A stretch of DNA of 62,851 nt from CAVALG01 sp963630555 (GCA_963630555.1 CAVGND010000009.1:1-62851), one strand, 5' to 3'. Positions 1 through 10,121 are shown, counted from the stretch's first letter. A program made the numbers and translations. The notes: generated by a model from the sequence alone, not told the origin.

Positions 1-1836
1 GTATTGATATTTACACTTTCCGCCTGCGGGAAAAATTCAAAGTATGCCGGTAAGACCGTTGCAGGTAAAATCACTAAAATAAGTAATGGTACGGTAACGG
101 TAACATTGGGTGAACTTTCCGAAAACGGGCAAGACGCACCAGATAAGCCCGACGGCGAGCAGCCGGACGGCAGCAATTCTTCAGGCGGCGATACTTCTGC
201 ACCGCCGCAAAAGCCCGACGGTGACGGTAGCGAAAGCGGAAATCCCAAATCAAGCGAAGAAAGCAGCAGCGATAATCAAAACAAAACCCCGCCGGAGAAA
301 CCGAGCGGTGATGAAGCCGGCGACGGCGGCAATAACGGCGGCAGCGACAATACAGACAGCAACAGCGCAAACAATGGCCAAGACGGCAACGGCGGAACAC
401 CTCCGCAAATGCCATCCGGCAACGGCACTTCACCCGATATGGCAGGGTCTTCAAAAACCTTTACAGCCGGAAAAACGACTTTAAAGATTGACATTTCGGA
501 CGCATCTATTGTCAAAAATTCGGAAACAATTGAAGTAAGTGATCTCAGCAAAGGCGATGTTTTACAAATCACGTTTGACAGTAACGGTGATGTTAAAACC
601 GTTATAGTTGTGATAGAATCCGGCAGCGGTTCCGGCACGGTTGAGCAAGGCGACAGTGCCAACACAATAACCGAAGACGGCACATATAAAGACAAAACCT
701 ACGATTCAGACGGCGATGACGAAAACGCACTGCGCCTTGACGGTGCTGAAGTCACTTTGGACGGAATTACCGTAAATAAAAGCGGCGGCTCAAGTTCTAA
801 TGTGGAAAGTGGGGATTTTTACGGTATGAATGCAGCCGTGCTTGCCACGAATGGCGCAAATGTTACAATTAAAAACGCAAAAATCTCATCAAATGCTCAA
901 AACGGTAACGGCGTATTCAGTTACGGGGAAGGCACTGTTGTTAATATATCAGATTCCGAAATAACCACAAAAGCCGATAACTCGGGCGGTATACAAACAA
1001 CGGGAGGCGGCACAACCAATGCAACCAACCTGACAGTAACAACAAACGGGAATTCATCGGCAGCCATCCGCTCCGACAGGGGCGGCGGTACCGTAAATGT
1101 TAAAAAAGGCAGTTACACATCAAACGGATATAACTCGCCTGCCGTTTATTCCACGGCGGATATTACCGTAGCGAACGCCGTGCTGACCGCAAACAATTCG
1201 GAAGCACTGGTCATTGAAGGTAAAAACTCGATTAAACTTAACAACTGCACAGTAACGGGCAATATGAGCGACACAAAAGGTTCAAGTTCGTCAGAAAATG
1301 TGCACAATGTAATGATATATCAGTCTATGTCGGGGGACGCCGATGTAGGAACAAGTGAATTTTCGATGGACGGCGGAAGCCTGATTTCAAACAACGGGGA
1401 TATGTTCTATGTTACCAACACCGCCTGCAAAATATCCCTTTCAGGCGTAGAGATAAAGAACAATGACGGAGATGCATATTTAATGAGGATATGCGGCAAC
1501 TCCGCGGCGCACGGCTGGGGCACGGCAGGTTCAAACGGTGCACAGGTTGAATTTACAGCCGACAACCAGACCCTTTCCGGCAATATTATAGTTGACAGTA
1601 TATCCACGCTTAATATGACGCTTAAAGGCAACAGCGTATTTACAGGAACGGTTAATATAACCGAAAACGCCGAAAAAGGCACTGCGGTATCCGACAATGC
1701 GGTTATCACTCTTGAAAGCGGAAGCGTTTGGAATTTGACCGGTAACTGTACCGTAACAAGCATTTCGGGCAGCGGCACAATCAACTTCAACGGTTACACC
1801 GTTACTTTAGCGGACGGAACAGTTCTTAACGGCTGA
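1..1836 (+). CDS. Beta-helix lipoprotein, 5' end outside window
   Basis: The frame is open to the first base, and its first residues end in LSAC, a lipobox. The signal peptide therefore begins before the window and the mature protein should be lipid-anchored at Cys. Residues about 40-150 form a linker rich in Asp, Gly, Pro and Ser. A small domain follows, and from about residue 220 to the end there are repeated short strands of the NGANVTIKNA type, as in right-handed parallel beta-helices. The general make-up resembles clostridial carbohydrate-binding beta-helix proteins (Cthe_2159-like), and a second protein with a similar linker lies at 19726-21579. A surface polysaccharide-binding role is inferred. 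The gene stops just before a terminator shared with ftsZ. Confidence 0.7.
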   Translation, partial: VLIFTLSACGKNSKYAGKTVAGKITKISNGTVTVTLGELSENGQDAPDKPDGEQPDGSNSSGGDTSAPPQKPDGDGSESGNPKSSEESSSDNQNKTPPEKPSGDEAGDGGNNGGSDNTDSNSANNGQDGNGGTPPQMPSGNGTSPDMAGSSKTFTAGKTTLKIDISDASIVKNSETIEVSDLSKGDVLQITFDSNGDVKTVIVVIESGSGSGTVEQGDSANTITEDGTYKDKTYDSDGDDENALRLDGAEVTLDGITVNKSGGSSSNVESGDFYGMNAAVLATNGANVTIKNAKISSNAQNGNGVFSYGEGTVVNISDSEITTKADNSGGIQTTGGGTTNATNLTVTTNGNSSAAIRSDRGGGTVNVKKGSYTSNGYNSPAVYSTADITVANAVLTANNSEALVIEGKNSIKLNNCTVTGNMSDTKGSSSSENVHNVMIYQSMSGDADVGTSEFSMDGGSLISNNGDMFYVTNTACKISLSGVEIKNNDGDAYLMRICGNSAAHGWGTAGSNGAQVEFTADNQTLSGNIIVDSISTLNMTLKGNSVFTGTVNITENAEKGTAVSDNAVITLESGSVWNLTGNCTVTSISGSGTINFNGYTVTLADGTVLNG

Positions 1837-1853
1837 AAATTATAATTATTGTA

Positions 1854-1899
1854 AAAACAGAGAGTTGCCGATCATTTTCGGCAACTCCCTGTTTTTTAT
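1854..1899. terminator. Bidirectional terminator between lipoprotein gene and ftsZ
   Basis: A long stem (arms around GAGTTGCCGA and TCGGCAACTC) is flanked by an A-tract on the left and a T-tract on the right. It can stop transcripts from both convergent genes. Confidence 0.85.
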
Positions 1900-1917
1900 A
1901 TGTAACAATAAATAAGA

Positions 1918-2994
1918 TTACTTGTTAAAAACATCTAAAAGAAGGTCATTATATTCATCGTCACTCTTATCATCGGCAGCGCTGCTGATGATATCATTAA
2001 GACTGTCACTCTTTGATGAATCTTTTTTCTTGTTATCGCCGCCCAAACCGGTTGCAATAACCATAATTCTGATTTCGTCTTCAAGACTTTCGTCAATCTG
2101 AGCACCGAATATGATGTTAGCGTCATCGGCATTGCATTTATCGTGAACAATCATTGAAGCCTGCTCAACTTCTTCAAGACCGATATCCGGAGAACCGGTT
2201 ATACTTATAATCACGCCGCTTGCATTATCCATAGAAGTTTCAATAAGCGGACTTGTAATGGCGGCATTTGCAGCCTGTTCAGCCTTATCACGACCGTTTG
2301 CGACACCGACGCCCATATGAGCATATCCGCCGTCTTTCATTATTGAAGTAACATCGGCAAAGTCAACATTTATAAATGCAGTATTACTGATAATATCGGA
2401 AATACTCTGAACACCTTGACGGAGTACGTCATCGGCAATCTGGAAAGCGTTTTTGAAGGTTATTTTCTGTTCGGAAACAAATTTAAGTCTTTCGTTAGGT
2501 ATAACAATAAGACTATCAACCTGTTCGCGGAGTTCGGCTATACCTATTTCAGCCTGTTCCATTCTTCTTTTACCTTCAAAAGCAAAGGGCTTTGTAACGA
2601 TACCTACCGTAAGTATTCCGAGTTCTTTGGCTATCTGTGCAACAACAGGAGCAGCGCCCGTACCGGTGCCGCCGCCCATACCTGCGGCAATGAATATCAT
2701 ATCGGCATTGCTGAGTGCGGATCTGATTTCGTCTTTGGATTCCTGCGCAGCGTTCTGACCCTTTTCGGGACTTGCACCGGCGCCCTGACCCTTAGTTACT
2801 TTTTCACCGATCTGAATCTTCTTTGAAGCTTTTGAAAGAAACAAAGCGGCTTTATCGGTATTTATAGCAACAAATTCTACGCCGCGGACACCCTCGTCAA
2901 CCATTCGATTGACAGCGTTACCGCCGCCGCCACCTACGCCTACTACTTTTATCTGAGCAACATCCGCTGCTTCATTAATTTTTTCAAACGGCAT
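1918..2994 (-). CDS. ftsZ: Cell division GTPase FtsZ
   Basis: FtsZ is the tubulin-like GTPase that polymerises into the cytokinetic Z ring. The N-terminal GTP-binding loop VGVGGGGGNAVNRM, the tubulin signature GMGGGTGTGAAP and the T7-loop region are all present. The ATG at 2994 is chosen because GGAAGG lies nine bases upstream; in-frame codons further upstream overlap or precede that site. The length is 358 residues. After a Ser/Asp/Lys-rich linker the tail ends DLLLDVFNK. This lacks the usual conserved C-terminal peptide (IPxFLR-like) that binds FtsA, SepF or EzrA-type partners. It is the last gene of the minus-strand dcw cluster, about 118 bases after divIB. ftsA is not adjacent. Confidence 0.97.
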   Translation of the reverse strand: MPFEKINEAADVAQIKVVGVGGGGGNAVNRMVDEGVRGVEFVAINTDKAALFLSKASKKIQIGEKVTKGQGAGASPEKGQNAAQESKDEIRSALSNADMIFIAAGMGGGTGTGAAPVVAQIAKELGILTVGIVTKPFAFEGKRRMEQAEIGIAELREQVDSLIVIPNERLKFVSEQKITFKNAFQIADDVLRQGVQSISDIISNTAFINVDFADVTSIMKDGGYAHMGVGVANGRDKAEQAANAAITSPLIETSMDNASGVIISITGSPDIGLEEVEQASMIVHDKCNADDANIIFGAQIDESLEDEIRIMVIATGLGGDNKKKDSSKSDSLNDIISSAADDKSDDEYNDLLLDVFNK

Positions 2995-3112
2995 TTTTAT
3001 CATCCTTCCATTTATGTAAAATACAAAATCATAACTATACAACAATAATATTATCACATATAAATTGTGATTTCAACACTTTTTTTAAATTTGAAAAAAA
3101 ATATTTGTCCTG

Positions 3113-3931
3113 TTAGTTATAATAATCGTCAATGTCGCATTTTTTAAAGTACCCTTCGCGGCGATTTTCCGTCCACAACTTTAAATTTATTATCCCCGTA
3201 TCCTCCTCGGATATTTTATCAAGCATACCTTTAAGGCAGCTGAATTTTCCGTCTATATTTGATATTGCGCCCAACTGCACAACCATTCTCTTATCGATGC
3301 GAAATGTTATGTTAACCGAGTCGGATATATCTATTATATCGCAATTAAGTTTATATTTTTTTATATTATCCGTAAGCAAAGCGTACGCCTCGTTTTTTTC
3401 ATTCGCAGAAGCGACAAATTTTTTGCCGATATCATTTTCATCAACAAAAACGCCCTTGATAAGCGGCAATTCATCCGCCGCGGCTGAGGTTTTTTCAAGA
3501 ATTTTATTTTTATCACTTATAATATAAAAATCATCCGTGCTGTTTATGCAGTAGGCGGCTTTTGCCGGTTTAACGGTAAGAACAACCGTACCCGAAACGG
3601 ATTTTGAAACCTTTACGCTTTCAACATACGGCAGTTTTGACGCAACGGCAGAATTGATATTGCTTTTTGAAACGGTTATAACATTGTCCCCTACCCTTAG
3701 TCCGCTTGCATTCAAAATCTCACTTTCACTGTATCTGCTTTCGCCGCGCAATTCTATGTTCTTTACCGGAAAAGCAAAAGTAAGCATTGCGGCAACTCCC
3801 AATGCGGAAGCAAAACACAGAAGGAAAAGCAGCCCCGTTAAAAATGATGAGTCTTTCTTTGATGTACGCCGATGTGAATTATGTTTTTTAGAAGTTAATC
3901 TTTTATTATTTTTTTTGTTACTTTTAGGCAA
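3113..3931 (-). CDS. ftsQ: Cell division protein DivIB/FtsQ
   Basis: This is a bitopic divisome protein. It has a very basic cytoplasmic N-terminus (about 30 residues of Lys, Arg, Asn and Ser), one transmembrane helix (FLTGLLFLLCFASALGVAAM) and an extracytoplasmic POTRA domain beginning FPVKNIELRG, followed by the FtsQ/DivIB beta domain. In the family it links FtsL/FtsB(DivIC) to the septal synthase. The TTG at 3931 is preferred because AGAGGGA lies nine bases upstream; the TTG at 3940 directly abuts that site. The gene begins about 20 bases after murA. Confidence 0.88.
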   Translation of the reverse strand: MPKSNKKNNKRLTSKKHNSHRRTSKKDSSFLTGLLFLLCFASALGVAAMLTFAFPVKNIELRGESRYSESEILNASGLRVGDNVITVSKSNINSAVASKLPYVESVKVSKSVSGTVVLTVKPAKAAYCINSTDDFYIISDKNKILEKTSAAADELPLIKGVFVDENDIGKKFVASANEKNEAYALLTDNIKKYKLNCDIIDISDSVNITFRIDKRMVVQLGAISNIDGKFSCLKGMLDKISEEDTGIINLKLWTENRREGYFKKCDIDDYYN

Positions 3932-3950
3932 AGCCCTCAATCCCTCTGCT

Positions 3951-5210
3951 TTAGTTTATTCTTTTAATGTCCGCACCGACGGAAGTTAGAGTGTTTTCGA
4001 TTTTTTCATATCCGCGGTCGATATAGCAGACTTTATCAATTTCGGTACATCCCTCTGCTGCAAGTGCGGCAACTGCCAATGCGGCACCTCCCCTTAAATC
4101 CGTTGCACGGACATTTGCACCGAAAAGCCTGTTTTTCCCCTCGACTACCGCCATTCTGCCCTCGGTTTTAATATTTGCGCCGAGCCTTTTGAGTTCATCG
4201 GTAAATTTATATCGGTTTTCAAAAATATTTTCGATAAATACAGATGTTCCGTCAGCATAGCAAACAGCCGCTATAAGCGGAGGGCAGGCGTCGGTCGGAA
4301 ATCCGGGGTAGACAAGTGTACCGAGTTTTTCGATTCTTGAAAGTTTTTTAGGCGAAACGACGAATATCCCGTTTTTATCGAAAGTAAATGTGCATCCGAT
4401 TTTTTCAAAAACCGAAATCACCGCATCCATATCGTTTCGGCGGGCATTTTTAATAAAAAGATTACTGCCTGTAACCGCGGCACAGGAAATATATGTAGCC
4501 GCCGCAATTCTGTCGGTCATGACCTTGTGTTCGGCAGGGTAAAGTTTATCTGCCCCGTAAATTGTTACGGTATCGGTACCGTAACCGCGGATTTTAGCAC
4601 CGCAGGCATTCAAAAACTCGGCAAGGTCGGATATTTCCGGCTCTCTTGCGGCATTGCGCAAAACCGTTACTCCGTCACAAACGGCAGAGGCAAGTATTAC
4701 ATTTTCGGTAGCGCCGACGCTGGGAAAAGGAAGCGTGATATCCGCACCGTGCAACCGTCTTCCGATGCAACTGCAACTTAAAAAGCCGTTGTGTTCATAT
4801 ATATCAAGCCCCATTTTACGGAGCGCTTCAAGATGAATATCAATCGGGCGAGAGCCTATTTCGCATCCGCCGGGGCTGCTTAATTCGGCTGTACCGAACC
4901 TTGCGGAAAGTGCGCCCATAAAAACTATTGAAGACCGCATCTTTCGCATAAGTTCATACGGAACCGTATGTTTATCCGCCGCGGAAGCATCAACCGTTAC
5001 CGTACCGTCATTAAAACTGCACCTGCAGCCCAACGCATTAAGCAGTTTAAGCGATGTTGCCACGTCGGTAAGATCGGGGCAGTTATGTAAAATACTTTTT
5101 CCTTTTACGAGCAGCGTTGCGGCAAGCAGCGGCAACGCGCTGTTTTTAGCACCGCCCACGGTTATTTCGCCGCTTAGTTTACGCCCGCCGTTTATCACAA
5201 GTTTTGACAT
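3951..5210 (-). CDS. murA: UDP-GlcNAc 1-carboxyvinyltransferase MurA
   Basis: MurA transfers enolpyruvate from PEP to UDP-GlcNAc, the first committed step of peptidoglycan synthesis. The N-terminal GGAKNSALPLLAA motif (substrate Lys-Asn) is present. So is the active-site loop SSPGGCEIGSRPIDIHL, whose Cys is the PEP-binding and fosfomycin-reactive residue. The EPSP-synthase-type fold spans the full length of about 419 residues. The ATG at 5210 has an AAAGGGGTG site. Placing murA inside the dcw cluster between murG and divIB is typical of Clostridia, where murC and murD often lie elsewhere. Confidence 0.95.
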   Translation of the reverse strand: MSKLVINGGRKLSGEITVGGAKNSALPLLAATLLVKGKSILHNCPDLTDVATSLKLLNALGCRCSFNDGTVTVDASAADKHTVPYELMRKMRSSIVFMGALSARFGTAELSSPGGCEIGSRPIDIHLEALRKMGLDIYEHNGFLSCSCIGRRLHGADITLPFPSVGATENVILASAVCDGVTVLRNAAREPEISDLAEFLNACGAKIRGYGTDTVTIYGADKLYPAEHKVMTDRIAAATYISCAAVTGSNLFIKNARRNDMDAVISVFEKIGCTFTFDKNGIFVVSPKKLSRIEKLGTLVYPGFPTDACPPLIAAVCYADGTSVFIENIFENRYKFTDELKRLGANIKTEGRMAVVEGKNRLFGANVRATDLRGGAALAVAALAAEGCTEIDKVCYIDRGYEKIENTLTSVGADIKRIN

Positions 5211-5277
5211 AGTTATGACACCCCTTTGTGCATCGCACTTACAGTTCCATACTATGCAAACCAAAATTAAATGTGAT

Positions 5278-6390
5278 TTATCGGTTCAAAAGCGAGTCGA
5301 TCACCTCAACAATGCGTTTATTTGCGTCGGTTATAGCACACTTTTTGGAGTTTTCGGACATTGATTTGAGTTTTACGGGGTCAAACAAAATTTGTTCGAC
5401 ATGTTTTTTCAGTACTTCTCCGTTCAAGTCTTTTTCTTCAATAACCTCTGCCGCACCGCGATTTTTAAGCGACATGGCATTATGGTATTGATGATTTTCC
5501 GCAACATAGGGTGACGGTATTATTATAGCCGGCTTTGCACAGGCGGGCAGTTCGCTTACCGTAAGCGCCCCTCCCCTGCAAATTACAAGGTCGGCCGCTG
5601 CCATAAGCACCGACATATTGTTTATGTATTCCGAAATGTGCACGGTTTCGGCGGGTGAGGTAACGCCGTTCGCTGTCAGGTTAGCCTTCATCTGTTTATA
5701 TCCGGCTTTTCCCGTAGCGTGGTAGTGGTAGTATCTGCCGCCGTTGTCAGCAATCAACGGAACGCACGCCTCATTAAGTGGTCTTGCGCCCAAGCTGCCG
5801 CCGAAGGACAAAAGCATCGGTTTTTCGTCAAGCCCGAGTTCCGCCCTCGCTTTTTTACGGTTCGAATGCAGTATTTCCACCCTGACCGGATTGCCCGTGA
5901 TAACAGGTGGGTTTTTGCATTTCAAATATTTTGCAGCGTCTTTATAAGCGAGCATTACCGAATCAAGGCGCGGCGCAAGTATTTTCGTCGTAACGCCCGG
6001 ATAGGCATTTGCCTCATGAATTGCAGACGGAATTTTAAGTTTAATTGCTTCGCGCAATACGGGACCGCAAACATACCCTCCCGTACCGACAACGATATCC
6101 GGAGAAAGTTCATTCAACAGTTTTTTCGCTTTGTTTGAGGAGGATATCGCTTTTTTAACAGCTGTAATATTCTTTTTTAGCGCGTCAAAGGTCAGTTTTC
6201 TTTGGAAACCGGCAGCGTCAATCGTATAAAAATCATATCCCGCCGCGGGGACAAGCCGGCATTCAAGTTTACCTACCGTACCTATATAACTTATTTTTGT
6301 GTCGGGGCGTATCTCTTTCAAGTAGCCCGCCACCGCAAGCGCAGGATTTATGTGCCCGGCGGTACCGCCGCCCGTAAAAAGAATATGCAT
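5278..6390 (-). CDS. murG: Lipid II synthase MurG
   Basis: MurG is the GT-B glycosyltransferase that adds GlcNAc to lipid I on the inner membrane face. It begins MHILFTGGGTAGHINPALA, the hallmark glycine-rich donor/acceptor loop. GTGGYVCGPV, the HEANAYPG loop and the C-terminal CRGGALTVSE motif are also present. The ATG at 6390 follows GGAGG with good spacing; codons upstream of it run into ftsW. The length of about 370 residues is normal. Only 16 bases separate it from ftsW, so the two are co-transcribed. Confidence 0.96.
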   Translation of the reverse strand: MHILFTGGGTAGHINPALAVAGYLKEIRPDTKISYIGTVGKLECRLVPAAGYDFYTIDAAGFQRKLTFDALKKNITAVKKAISSSNKAKKLLNELSPDIVVGTGGYVCGPVLREAIKLKIPSAIHEANAYPGVTTKILAPRLDSVMLAYKDAAKYLKCKNPPVITGNPVRVEILHSNRKKARAELGLDEKPMLLSFGGSLGARPLNEACVPLIADNGGRYYHYHATGKAGYKQMKANLTANGVTSPAETVHISEYINNMSVLMAAADLVICRGGALTVSELPACAKPAIIIPSPYVAENHQYHNAMSLKNRGAAEVIEEKDLNGEVLKKHVEQILFDPVKLKSMSENSKKCAITDANKRIVEVIDSLLNR

Positions 6391-6406
6391 AAGTAACAAC
6401 CTCCGT

Positions 6407-7564
6407 TCACAATTTTTCAACCGAACTGCCGCGCGAAACCGAAAGCACGACGCCCATTTCGGCAAGCAGGATCACAAGTGAAGAACCGCCGTAACTGAAA
6501 AACGGCAGACTTATGCCGGTGTTCGGTAAAGTGTTGGTAACAACCAATACGTTTAATATCATTTGCAGCCCCACCTGAAAGGTAAGCCCGAGAGCCAAAA
6601 GTGCACCGAACTTATCCGCCGCCTTCATAGCAATTGAAAAACCCCGCCACACAAGCATGCAGAACAAAAGTATTATTGCCATTGCGCCGACAAAACCGAG
6701 TTCTTCGCATATTACGGCAAAAATAAAGTCATTATGAGGTTCGGGAATCCACAAATACTTTTGCCTTGACTGACCGAGTCCGCGGCCGACCAAGCCGCCC
6801 GAACCGATGGCAAGCAGGGATTGAATTGTTTGAAAACCTTTGCCGGAGGCGTCCGACCACGGGTCAAGCCAATATTGCAAACGCGACGACGCATAGCCGA
6901 CAAGCCAAAGCAGGGAAACGCCGCCGAGTGCTGCGCCGCCGGCAAGACCTACGACTATATAGCGTTTCTTAAGTCCGCCGACAATCATAAGAGTTATACC
7001 TATTACAAATATAAGAAGCGTTGCGGACAAATGAGTTTCCACAACTACGAGTCCGCAAACAACTGCCAGAAGTCCGCCGAGAAACAAAACGCCGAATTTG
7101 AAATCGTCCATTTTTTTATAATTAGACGAGATAAGATGAGAAAACAGCAAAATTATTGAAAATTTTGCAATTTCGGACGGCTGAAAATTTATCGGCCCTA
7201 TAACTATCCACCGTTTGCAGTCCATACCCGAAATCATAGGCGGCAAAGCAAGCAGCAGCGCCAGCAACGCAACAGAAACAAAATAAAGCGGCCAGGCGAG
7301 TTTCCTGTATCTATGATAATTAACCTTTGAGGCAAACATCATTGCCCCAAAGCCCGCGACAGCAAATAAAAATTGGCGTTTAATGAATTTATAACTGTCC
7401 CCATAGACCGAAAGGGCGTAGGCATAACTTGAAGAAAACAACATTATAAGCCCTATTACGAGCAGCACAATAAGTATGACAAAGAATGATATATCCATCT
7501 TCCCCTCTATAAAAAAGGGCACGGTTTTTTTCGGAACTGTCTTTTTCTTAAAGCGATCCGCCAT
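6407..7564 (-). CDS. ftsW: SEDS peptidoglycan polymerase FtsW
   Basis: This is a multi-spanning membrane protein of the SEDS family that polymerises septal glycan strands with a class B PBP. Key features are the IGPINFQPSEIAK loop, the VVETHLSATL segment, the WIPEPHNDFIFAVICEELG loop and the NTGISLPFFSYGGSS signature, which favour FtsW over RodA. The start at 7564 is the ATG nine bases after AAAGGA. It sits between mraY and murG, and a second SEDS gene at 40479 is more RodA-like. Confidence 0.94.
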   Translation of the reverse strand: MADRFKKKTVPKKTVPFFIEGKMDISFFVILIVLLVIGLIMLFSSSYAYALSVYGDSYKFIKRQFLFAVAGFGAMMFASKVNYHRYRKLAWPLYFVSVALLALLLALPPMISGMDCKRWIVIGPINFQPSEIAKFSIILLFSHLISSNYKKMDDFKFGVLFLGGLLAVVCGLVVVETHLSATLLIFVIGITLMIVGGLKKRYIVVGLAGGAALGGVSLLWLVGYASSRLQYWLDPWSDASGKGFQTIQSLLAIGSGGLVGRGLGQSRQKYLWIPEPHNDFIFAVICEELGFVGAMAIILLFCMLVWRGFSIAMKAADKFGALLALGLTFQVGLQMILNVLVVTNTLPNTGISLPFFSYGGSSLVILLAEMGVVLSVSRGSSVEKL

Positions 7565-7604
7565 TAATATCATTCCTTTCATAATTTACAGGGTAATAAG
7601 CGGC

Positions 7605-8630
7605 TTATTGAACCGAGAGAAACACAGCCAACGCACACCCTATCAGTGTAACAAGCGAAAATGCAACGACTATTTTCCCCTCATTCCAACCGGACATTTC
7701 AAAATGGTGGTGGATGGGTGCCATTTTAAACACTCTTTTTTTGGTCTTTTTATAAACCGTTACCTGTATCATCACCGAAAGCGCCTCGATAAGATAAATT
7801 GCGCCTGCAAGCAACAGCAGTATCGGTCTGCCGATTCCGAAAGAAAGTGCGACCACCGCACCGCCGAGGAAGAGAGAACCGGTATCACCCATAAACACTT
7901 TTGCGGGGTTGGTGTTCCAAATAAGAAATCCCATGCAAGCACCTGCCAGTGCCGAAGAAACGATATTTACTCCGAAAAAATCAAGCATTCCGCCGCTTGA
8001 CATTATCATAAACGCACAGGCAACCACCATTGTCACGGTTGCATCAAGTCCGTCAATACCGTCGGTCAGATTTACGGCATTCGTAAACCCGTAAACGAAG
8101 AACAGAGCAACAGGCCAAAAGATAAGTCCGTATGAACTCATAATCGGTACATCGCCCACAAAAGGTATCCAGGTGGTATCCATACCGCCCAGAGCAAGGC
8201 TTGCAAGATAAGCAGCGGCAACAAGAAACTGAAGCATGGTTTTTTGGCGTGCGGTAAGTCCTAAATTGCGCTTTTTAACAACCTTTATATAATCGTCTAA
8301 AAATCCGATCATCCCCATACCCAAAGCAAGGCCGATGCCTGCCAAAAAAGTTGTCAGTTTAAGCGGTGAAGAAAGGTCGTCGGATATATAATGTCCGCCG
8401 CCGACTCCGTCAACGGCAACAGCGGCAATAATCCCGGCAACAACACCCGCAAATATCAGAATGCCCCCCATTGTCGGGGTGCCTTCTTTTGATTTATGCC
8501 ACTTAGGTCCTATTTCAAGTATAGTCTGTCCGAATTTCAATTTCCTTAACCACGGAATAACTATGTATCCCAAAATAAATGAAACTAAAAACGCTATTAT
8601 CACGGAAGATAAAAATACTGCGGTTTGCAT
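7605..8630 (-). CDS. mraY: Phospho-MurNAc-pentapeptide translocase MraY
   Basis: MraY makes lipid I from UDP-MurNAc-pentapeptide and undecaprenyl phosphate. The protein has about ten transmembrane helices with the family motifs GTPTMGGI, FLDDYIK, NAVNLTDGIDGLD, GDTGSLFLGG and HHHFE, which carry the catalytic Asp and Mg-binding residues. Its 341 residues are a little longer than average. The ATG at 8630 follows AAGGAGTG. murF would normally lie between murE and mraY but is absent here. Confidence 0.96.
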   Translation of the reverse strand: MQTAVFLSSVIIAFLVSFILGYIVIPWLRKLKFGQTILEIGPKWHKSKEGTPTMGGILIFAGVVAGIIAAVAVDGVGGGHYISDDLSSPLKLTTFLAGIGLALGMGMIGFLDDYIKVVKKRNLGLTARQKTMLQFLVAAAYLASLALGGMDTTWIPFVGDVPIMSSYGLIFWPVALFFVYGFTNAVNLTDGIDGLDATVTMVVACAFMIMSSGGMLDFFGVNIVSSALAGACMGFLIWNTNPAKVFMGDTGSLFLGGAVVALSFGIGRPILLLLAGAIYLIEALSVMIQVTVYKKTKKRVFKMAPIHHHFEMSGWNEGKIVVAFSLVTLIGCALAVFLSVQ

Positions 8631-8678
8631 ACTGCACTCCTTTTCGAAATCACGCGGCAGGAACGGACTTCGTTAAAT

Positions 8679-10121
8679 TTATTTACTGTTTTCCTCTTTA
8701 AGTTCCCTGAACGCTTCCGCCACGACTTCACGTTCATCAAGATGAACAGTTCTGTTTTTTAATATCTGATAATCCTCGTGGCCCTTACCTGCAAGAACTA
8801 TTATATCACCTTTTCGGGCATTGTGAACAGCAAATTTTATCGCACTTATCCTGTCCGGTATAACTTCATACGGTGTTTTACCGCATTTCATACCCTTAAC
8901 TATGTCGGAAATAATCGCGTTCGGGTCTTCGCTTCGCGGATTGTCACTTGTAACAATAACATAATCGGCATATTCTTCTGCAATCGCGCCCATTTTCGGA
9001 CGTTTTGTTTTATCACGGTCGCCGCCGCATCCGAACACGGCAATAAGGCGGTTTTTCTCGCACTCTTTAAATGTTGAAAGTATATTTTTAAGTCCGTCCG
9101 GAGTGTGCGCATAATCAATTATAACGCTGAACCCGAAATCATTGGGAACCGATTCCGCCCTGCCCTTTACGCCCTTCATTTCGGTAAGAGCGGCAGCGAC
9201 TGTATCAAGCGGTATACCGAGTTCAACCGCACAGGACGCCGCAGCCATAGAGTTATAAACGCTGAATTTACCGCCTGTTGCAAGTCTTATGCGGCTTATA
9301 AGATTATAGCCGTTAAAATGATATTTAACGCCGTCGGGTTTATAGTATATATCTTTTGCCGTGTAGGTGGCTTCATCACTCACGGCAGAATAGGTGCAGA
9401 CCCTGCAGGGCAGACCTTCAACCAATTTTTTTGAATAAGGGTCGTCGTAATTTACAATTGCAAGATCGGTTTGCGTAAACAATTTGCGTTTTGCGGCACA
9501 GTAGTTTTCCATTGTTTTATGGTAATCAAGGTGATCCTGCGTAAGATTGGTAAACACGGCGGCGTCAAACTTAATGCCGTACACACGATCCTGATCCAGC
9601 GCATGCGAGGAAACCTCCATTACACAGGTATCGCACCCTGCGCTTTTCATAAGAGAAAAGAGCGAATTAAGAGCATAAGCGTCCGGCGTAGTGTTCTTAG
9701 CCGGAACCGTTTCGTCACCGATCATATTCTGTATAGTTCCGATAAGTCCTACTTTATGACCGGCATGTTCGAGCACGGTTTTAAGCATATATGACACGCT
9801 TGTTTTGCCGTTAGTGCCCGTAACGCCGATTATCTTCATCCCGTCAGCCGGGTTGCCGAACCATTTAGCACATATTGAAGCATAAACCTGCCGTGTATTT
9901 TTGACAATTATCTGCTGGCCGACCCCGGTATCTTTCTGAGCAATTATAAGGGCAGCGCCCTTTTTCACCGCATCCGTGACATATTTATGTCCGTCCGAGG
10001 CAGTACCGTCTATGCAAACAAAAATCATACCGTTGTTCACCTTACGCGAGTCACAGGTTACACCGGTCACTTCGGTTTCGGCAAACGATCCGCAGTCTTC
10101 AATCAATTCCTTTAATTTCAT
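8679..10121 (-). CDS. murE: UDP-MurNAc-tripeptide synthetase MurE (meso-DAP type)
   Basis: MurE is the Mur ligase that adds the third stem-peptide residue. The ATP-binding loop GVTGTNGKTSVSYML, the carbamylated-Lys region and the C-terminal domain are present. SDNPRSEDP contains the DNPR motif that marks meso-diaminopimelate selectivity in the family. The ATG at 10121 is ten bases after AAAGGA; the TTG at 10130 is too close to that site. The length of 480 residues is normal. No murF, murD or murC follows in the cluster. Confidence 0.95.
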   Translation of the reverse strand: MKLKELIEDCGSFAETEVTGVTCDSRKVNNGMIFVCIDGTASDGHKYVTDAVKKGAALIIAQKDTGVGQQIIVKNTRQVYASICAKWFGNPADGMKIIGVTGTNGKTSVSYMLKTVLEHAGHKVGLIGTIQNMIGDETVPAKNTTPDAYALNSLFSLMKSAGCDTCVMEVSSHALDQDRVYGIKFDAAVFTNLTQDHLDYHKTMENYCAAKRKLFTQTDLAIVNYDDPYSKKLVEGLPCRVCTYSAVSDEATYTAKDIYYKPDGVKYHFNGYNLISRIRLATGGKFSVYNSMAAASCAVELGIPLDTVAAALTEMKGVKGRAESVPNDFGFSVIIDYAHTPDGLKNILSTFKECEKNRLIAVFGCGGDRDKTKRPKMGAIAEEYADYVIVTSDNPRSEDPNAIISDIVKGMKCGKTPYEVIPDRISAIKFAVHNARKGDIIVLAGKGHEDYQILKNRTVHLDEREVVAEAFRELKEENSK

